From Phycomyces nitens (lineage: Eukaryota; Mucoromycota; Mucoromycetes; Mucorales; Phycomycetaceae), in assembly GCA_022702545.1 (NCBI GenBank), contig JAHRBC010000006.1:2604001-2668000 (forward strand): a DNA stretch of 64,000 nt. The letters are read 5' to 3'. The translations under genes were made by a program, and so were the position numbers. Positions within the stretch are counted from its first letter, which is position 1. Every line of letters starts with the position of its first letter. The notes below the pieces were generated by a model. It ran no database searches. It was given only the letters and a program-made list of their open reading frames with translations, and had not been told where the DNA came from. Of this stretch, positions 58,339 through 64,000 are shown piece by piece.

Positions 58339-59202
58339 TCCAATTTTCCAATCCTTTATAAATACCATAACCATAACTTATTTCAATAACCCAACGATGA
58401 AGAAACATACCCTGTAAAGAAAGACTACAGCAGACGGCTTTAATAAATAAAATCTATAATCATATTTACATGCTTTTAATATTGGCAAGAATACAAAGTA
58501 CACAAGGCTTGGTAAAAATTCAAGCTAATAAAAAACGCTTGTTTAAATTTGTTGTCAACTAAAATATTTTTTTCGACCGAGACTAAGCCTCCCCCAAAAA
58601 AATAGAAATAGAAAATGAACATCTTTGAATAAAACTGTCTGGCAAGCCTTTTGGATGTATTATCTAAGGTGCCTTGGGTGGACTGATGGCCACAGTAACA
58701 ATGAATATTGGCTAGCAATTCATATAAATCTACTATAAATGCACCTCTCAAGTATTCATATATACAGATGAGATCCAATCTGGTTCCAAATGGTCAAGAT
58801 CATATATACACATTCTTCCTAGTATTCCAACTTACTCTATAGCCAAGAGAATCCCCTGATTGTTTAATGACTGTACTGCCAAATAAACCTTTTAAAAGAC
58901 ACAAGATAAATCGTATCAAAAGCCAAGAGTCTCTAGACATCTTCCAAGTCTGTGCTGTGTACATAAAGAGTACCCGGCAGAATATTCTTTATGGAACTCT
59001 ATTGCTTGTCATACAACGGAACCGTTGCGAAAATATTGTCAGACTATTCATCGCCCTCTTTTTTTTTATCCATGACCCCAAGAAGGCTTGTCTTTAATCT
59101 GAGTCTCTACCAAACACATATAGAATCTGCCGCTTTACCCAGCTCTCAAAGTTACTCAAGATCTCATTGGCATCAACTCTATATTTATTCATCGTCAATA
59201 GC
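58339..59202. other. Convergent 3' spacer
   Basis: No domain or good ORF. AT-rich. Confidence 0.5.
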
Positions 59203-60859
59203 CTAGGCCAATGACTTTGCAATCGCAATATGGCTCTTTACTGACTGTCTTGTCAATATCAGTCTAGCCAGGGCATCAATACACTTTGTTAGCTGTCCAA
59301 TGCTCGGTGCTTCTCTCGCCAGAATAACCACCATGGCTTGGCTGCGATGTTTAAAGTTTGCATAAAGCTTATGGTCGAATGGCTGCCGACCAGCTAGCTG
59401 GAGAAACTTGTAATCCAGTTGGTCAATTAGCTCGATATAGTCCTCAATGTAGTCTGCCAGAATGACAGAAAGAATCCTGAATGCTTTCCACATCTTTTTT
59501 TCTGGTTTTTTGTAGAAATGGTCCATTTTCTTTGGGTGCAGGCTGATTTCTGAACGAAACTTCTTTATCATGGCCGCATGGTTGACGGTCTCTGTATTAT
59601 ATGAATGCTGTTTTATCAGGTACTCTCTAATGTGTTGTATCAGCTACTGGACACAAATGGCTCATTATTATTGTTATTAAGGTTATTATTGCTATTAATG
59701 TTATCCGACGACACTTACATCAAATAGGTATTGGACCCTAGACCTGATTTCGATTTCAGTAGGCCCTTTACTTGAGCTCCCAAAGGTGATCTCCATATAC
59801 TCTTCATTCTCGATACTATGGACAAATGCCTCGAGCACTCTCTCTAGCTCATCGTCTGCCATTTTTGGTAAACGAATGCTTTTGAGTTCAGGGCTCGCGG
59901 ATCCACTGTCAGAGTTGCATGTAATCTCGCCTGGCTCGTCCGGTTCGCCTGGTTCGTCTGGTTCGTCTGGTTTGTTTTCTACCCAAGAATCAAATATTAT
60001 CTCTTGGCAAAGACGCGACGGGAGGTTTTCAGGAACCATTCTTTTGCAATATCTTTGTACCTTTGGACTGTTGAGGTCAATAATATACTTTGCCAGGAAT
60101 TCGGCCTTTGGTCTATAGACAATAAATGCGGCTAATATGAGAGTCAATAAACCATATGGTGTGTGTCTAGGGCTATAGGTGGCCTACAATATGGTGTTAT
60201 TCGTAGGGCAACATCCTTTGCGGCTGTTTTGGTTGAATCGTTGGTTTTTAGCATGATTGGCTTTAGACCATAGTCTGTCAGCTCTAAAAAAAGAATGTCG
60301 AGCACAGTGTGGGTTGCCATGGTTAGCCCATAGAGTCTAGTGTTGCTTCCAAATATATATTTTTCTCCTTACCGTTGAAAGGATGGACCAAGACATTATC
60401 CAAACTTTGTCCCGGTGGGGGTGGTGCTGGTGCTGGTGCTGGTGCTGGTGCTGTTGCTGGCGGTGGTGGTGGTGGTGGTGGTGGTGGTGTATCTTCAGAG
60501 TCCGAACACAGGCTCGGTAAACTGTCATTTGAAGAAAGTGATTCTGGTGAATTACCCTTTGGACAATCCAACAAATCATCAATAACACAAGACAAATGTA
60601 TGGCCTGCAACGTCTCCTTGTCTATATCTTCCTGGAACCCCAGAGACTGTCTGAATGGGTTACTTTGGTACGAGATCACAGTCTTTCCTAGCTGATTATG
60701 CTTTGGATCCGCATAGGATGGATTAGATGAACATTCAAAGGTGATTGTCGATGAGCCGACTGGATTCAAGTCGTTTCTGCTAGGACATGTAAGCTGTGGC
60801 TGCACAGTGCCATAATTCAACCTGGCTGCTGGCCCCGGCTGGTTGGCCTTGATAACCAT
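59203..60859 (-). CDS. Unknown protein with poly-proline/alanine tract
   Basis: I do not recognise the family. Exon 1 starts at ATG 60859 (MVIKANQPGPAARLNYGTVQ) and carries a Ser-rich acidic region, a run of ten prolines and an AP-dipeptide run before PPPPGQSLDNVLVHPF. A GTAAGG..TTAG intron (about 60302-60375) leads to ELTDYGLKPIMLKTNDSTKT and VALRITPY. A second intron leads to AFIVYRPKAEFLAKYIIDLN, an acidic PDEPDEPGEPDEPGE repeat, and TEIEIRSRVQYLFD. The last exon gives LIQHIREYLIKQHSYN, HPKKMDHFYKKPEKKMWKAF, ADYIEDYIELIDQLDYKFL and ends AIAKSLA. The second half is mostly helical. Poly-proline plus a helical region suggests an actin- or Rho-linked adaptor, but this is only a guess. Confidence 0.7.
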
Positions 60860-61283
60860 ATTAACCCTCTCACTATGTTTGTATCCATGACAATTAACAA
60901 ACAGAACACAAACCTAGTGTCTTGGATTCAGCAACTAACCCCATAAATCCAACGCCTTGTTAACTACAAGTTAAAGATGGCTGGCCACTGGGCGTCCTGT
61001 TGAATATTCATACACCACCAAAAAAAAAGAAAAAAAAAGAGAGGCAAATTCACCGTGAACTGGTTCTATTTGTTATCCCAATGTGCCAAGCGACATTTGT
61101 ATCTGTAATTCTGCCGAATTCTCTAGCATGGTATGTTTACAAATCTTGTAAACATATGTTTGAAGTGATGTTTGGATATTAAAACAGGTCTCTTTTTAAA
61201 GAATCCCATCATTCTTTGACCGTTGCTCTTAGTGGTCTGGAATGTGTAGAGAAGAAGGTGGGTAATGTACACAAATATATATA

Positions 61284-61316
<33 letters not shown>

Positions 61317-61659
61317 CCAAGACTAGAATCACAAGGAGAATATATAATATAAGCATCTTTAAAAGGATCGTAAAGTTTGGTCAAATAAAGATTTGGACGT
61401 AAAAATTGAAACAAAAATTTTGGGAACAAAAATCTCCAAGGGGAGAGCGCAACTTTTTTTTCGTGAAAAATCAGTTTCTGACACTGGTCTCGTATATAAA
61501 AAAACACAAGAAATACACGTCACCTATGACGTACAAAAAATAAGGTCATGTGATACATTCACGATTATGAAGTGAAGATGTAAAAAAAAAAGCAAGTGCA
61601 GGAAAAGAGTTTCAAGACACACACACACACATTTATAAATCATCACATCTGCTTAACCA
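60860..61659. other. Divergent spacer with ATGT repeat
   Basis: Lies between two divergent genes. Holds (AT)n(GTAT)n at 61275-61316. No gene seen. Confidence 0.6.
61275..61316. repeat. (AT)n(GTAT)n microsatellite
   Basis: An AT run followed by six GTAT copies. Confidence 0.9.
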
Positions 61660-62615
61660 ATGGGCTCACGACACCGACAAAGACATCTTCTTAGAGGAGG
61701 GCCCGAGCAAGAGGATGCCACGACATTAAAGCTTGGAGAAGGTAGCGATTGCGATATTTATTTTTTTAATTTTATTATTATTATTATTATTATTATTTTG
61801 CAAGTTTATTTCCACATCATTTTGATTCACAAACACGAGTTCAATACAAAGAGAATAGACCATAAAGACTTGCTTCTTTTTTTTAAAAAAAAATGTATTC
61901 ATCTATATTTTTATTTTTCTTTGGAAACAAACCAATGGTACATTATCTTTACGTTTCTTGTCTTACTGGTGACAGAGTTCGCCAATGCACAGTGTCTGTA
62001 TATATCTGAAGTACGAATCCTATTGGAAGCTCATGTGGATTCCAAGGAGAATGGAAGTGTGACACGCCAAACGACAAAGTAGGAAGAATAATCTATATAT
62101 ATAAATTTCATTGCATATATATATATGTATATGTACATGTTTTTTGGATGGAATCAATGAGAAACTGATCGATCTGTGATGATCGTACTAGTGTGATGCA
62201 AAAGACACTCGAATATGTCAGAGCATTCAGTCGATTCAGTAACAGAGATTCTGTACGCGAAGTACGCCAGTAAGTAAACAAACGGTTCATTTTGGACCTA
62301 CCTACTCAAATATTCATAATGTTGATAAATCATTGTCCCGGTTGTAGGCTACTAGGTAAAGACGATCTAGCACCCTTTGAAATGTCACAATTGGCCAACC
62401 TGTGCTGTGAGGATGCCGAAGAAGCAAAGGCACTTATTCCAAGGTAATTTACTAGTTGTCAAGGCAGAGAAGAAGAAGAAGAAAAGAGAGAAAGAAAGAG
62501 AGAAAGAGAAAGTACAGCATTTGACATTCTGTGTAGTTTGGCCAACAAAGTCGAGGATGACCAGCTACAGGAAATGCTGAACCAAATGTTGACCATTAAA
62601 AAGTTCCAGGGTTAG
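61660..62615 (+). CDS. rpb4: RNA polymerase II subunit Rpb4
   Basis: Rpb4 pairs with Rpb7 to form the stalk of RNA polymerase II. Five exons run from ATG 61660 to TAG 62615. Exon 1 gives MGSRHRQRHLLRGGPEQEDA and TTLKLGE. Exon 2 gives EFANAQCLYISEVRILLEAH. Exon 3 gives VMQKTLEYVRAFSRFSNRDS then VREVRQ. Exon 4 gives LLGKDDLAPFEMSQLANLCC, EDAEEAKALIPS. Exon 5 gives LANKVEDDQLQEMLNQMLTI and ends KKFQG. The blocks TLKLGEEF, CLxISEV, TLEYV..FSRF, LxxFExAQLANLxPxxAEEAKALIPSL and KKFQ are the classic Rpb4 signatures. Introns carry T-rich and GAAA-rich tracts. About 137 residues. It is convergent with the thiolase gene. Confidence 0.95.
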
Positions 62616-62975
62616 CGACCAAACACACCAACACACCAAAAGAAATACTTTATTGTTTTATACAAAGAGAAAGAGGTTGATAGAGATGATTAGTACCACT
62701 TCAATAAGGACCATTATGTTTATCAATCGCATGTAATATATTTTTTTACTTTTTTTTTAATACTAGAGAATGCCAACAAAAAGGTTGCAAGTAAAGTATA
62801 TATATAATCTACTTTATATTTCTACTGCTCTAGATCTAGATCCAGATCCAGATCCATAAAGACACTAGTTTATTGAATATTGACAATACTAAGCCCAATG
62901 GATTCAATGTATATATATATATATATATATATGGCTTTATTTCAAAACAATACAACAAAAAAACTATACAATGGT
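62616..62975. other. Convergent 3' spacer
   Basis: Contains (AT)n near 62909-62932 and GATCCA repeats near 62826-62858. No gene. Confidence 0.6.
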
Positions 62976-64000
62976 TTACTCGCGCTCCCAGACAGCAGCC
63001 ATGCCCATACCAGAACCGATGCACATTGTTGTGACACCGATTCTTGTGTTGGTCCGCTTGAGTTCAGGGAAAAGAGTGGCAACCTGTCTGGCACCAGTGC
63101 AGCCAAGAGGATGGCCAATGGCAATTGCACCACCCTTGGGGTTAACCTTGTGGGAAGGAATATTGAGTACCTTGACGGTATAGAGGGCCTGGGAAGCAAA
63201 AGCCTCGTTAATCTCAAAGATATCGACATCCTCAACCTTTAATCCGGCTCTCTCGAGGACGACAGGGATAGCATAGGCAGGTCCGACACCCATGACACGA
63301 GGAGGAACCTTGGATAAAATATACAAGTTAGATTTGGTGATTTGTCATTCCAAATAGGCATCGAAATAAATACTTACACCAACAGAGCAAGATGTGACAA
63401 ACTTGCCCAGGATAGGGAGTGAGTACTTTTGAGCAGTCTTGCGCTTCATCAACAGAACAGCAGCAGCACCATCAGAGATCTGGGAAGCATTTCCAGCAGT
63501 GGTCGATCCAGTAGGGATAAAGGCAGGCTTCAGCTTACCAAGACCCTCGGCAGAAGATGAAGCACGGATACCTTCGTCCTTGTCGACAAGAACCTTGGTG
63601 GCATTGCCATCCTTATCCAACACAGTGGCCTCAACAGCGACGATCTCCTCCTTAAAGTAGCCAGCAGCCTGTGCAGCAGCGGCCTTTTTGTGGGACTCTG
63701 CGGAAAATGCATCTTGCTCTGCACGAGAGATGCCGTAATCAGATGCAACATTCTCGGAAGTGATACTTGGACATATTAGTTATCCAGCGCTTATCTTTCT
63801 GCCTTTTTTAACAAACTAATATATTACCCCATAGGAATCGTGCAATCCTTGGCTTTTGAAGACTCGGCAATCAACTTTTGTGACAGGGGAATCTTCTGGG
63901 AAAAGTAATCTGAAGACATGGATTCGACACCAGCTCCAATACCGACTTCAATCAAGCCAGCCTGGATGGCAGTTGCAATTTGGACACAGGCCTGGAGACC
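62976..64000 (-). CDS. 3-ketoacyl-CoA thiolase (peroxisomal type), 5' end outside the window
   Basis: Last step of fatty-acid beta-oxidation: splits 3-ketoacyl-CoA with CoA to give acetyl-CoA. The gene runs in from beyond 64000, so the N-terminus and start are missing. The visible part begins GLQACVQ (just after the expected active-site Cys, which is outside), then IEVGIGAGVESMSSDYFSQK. After an intron near 63765-63828 come ITSENVASDYGISRAEQDAF, ASQISDGAAAVLLMKR and, after an intron near 63311-63375, PPRVMGVGPAYAIP. The catalytic blocks NEAFASQA, GGAIAIGHPLGCTGAR and TTMCIGSGMGMA are intact. It ends AVWERE with stop at 62976. The sequence is closest to eukaryotic peroxisomal Pot1/ACAA1. Targeting would sit in the missing N-terminus. 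Confidence 0.94.

Noticed and set aside
60375..60695. Gly/Ala-rich + strand ORF (GAGAGAGAVAGGGG)
   Set aside because: Antisense reading of the poly-Pro/Ala tract of the minus-strand gene.

Overview
The window is nuclear DNA from a filamentous fungus, most likely a Mucoromycota (zygomycete) species. The signs are many short GT-AG introns of about 45-65 bp, AT-rich intergenic DNA full of microsatellites, ordinary fungal housekeeping genes, and decayed members of uncharacterised protein families that I recall as strongly expanded in Mucorales. There are no operons. Genes lie on both strands as single units, often in divergent pairs. I saw no tRNA, rRNA or CRISPR array.

Layout. 0-3 kb: two degenerate accessory genes of lineage-specific families. 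3.3-4.9 kb (-): Zap1-like eight-finger zinc-finger regulator. 6.3-7.8 kb (+): PDCD2/Tsr4-type protein. 8.0-9.8 kb (-): mitochondrial serine/homoserine O-acetyltransferase family enzyme. 9.9-10.3 kb (-): tiny Swi5-like recombination gene. 11.0-14.1 kb (+): long-form tRNase Z. 14.4-15.6 kb (+): reticulon. 17.5-19.4 kb (+): repeat-built proline-rich secreted protein with a GPI-type tail and one frame break. 21.1-21.4 kb (-): small unknown two-exon gene. 22.8-25.1 kb (+): Gpt2/Sct1-type glycerol-3-phosphate acyltransferase. 25.8-26.6 kb (-): homeodomain protein. 27.3-28.0 kb (-): Bud31. 28.3-29.2 kb (+): mitochondrial carrier. 29.6-32.8 kb (-): LtrA-like membrane protein. 32.8-36.4 kb: large gene-poor gap. 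36.4-42.1 kb (+): small membrane protein, Bli-3-like flavin-fold protein, citrate-lyase-beta-like enzyme, LEA-2-like membrane protein and a HIT protein.

42.9-48.9 kb is a transposon nest. Two nearly identical 0.94-kb direct repeats flank two broken Tc1/mariner elements and a pseudogene of a Mucoromycota-type family. Inside the pseudogene is a patch of 42-bp tandem repeats followed by GC-rich hairpins. 49.6-51.6 kb (+): bacterial-type iron-sulfur L-serine dehydratase. 52.3-56.7 kb (-): protein kinase with an RGG-repeat tail, and next to it (possibly fused) an atypical bromodomain ORF. 57.4-58.3 kb (+): EI24-like membrane protein. 59.2-60.9 kb (-): unknown protein with a poly-proline tract. 61.7-62.6 kb (+): RNA polymerase II subunit Rpb4. 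63.0-64.0 kb (-): peroxisomal-type thiolase cut by the window end.

Several genes are linked by function. Serine is a substrate both for the O-acetyltransferase and for the serine dehydratase. tRNase Z, Bud31, Rpb4 and PDCD2/Tsr4 act in RNA and ribosome production. These genes are scattered, so I infer no cluster. Most of the window is ordinary genome. The points most worth a second look are the transposon nest with its hairpin insertion, the bromodomain-kinase neighbourhood, the C-terminal cysteine of the serine dehydratase, the frame break in the proline-rich protein, and small spliced genes that simple ORF searches miss.
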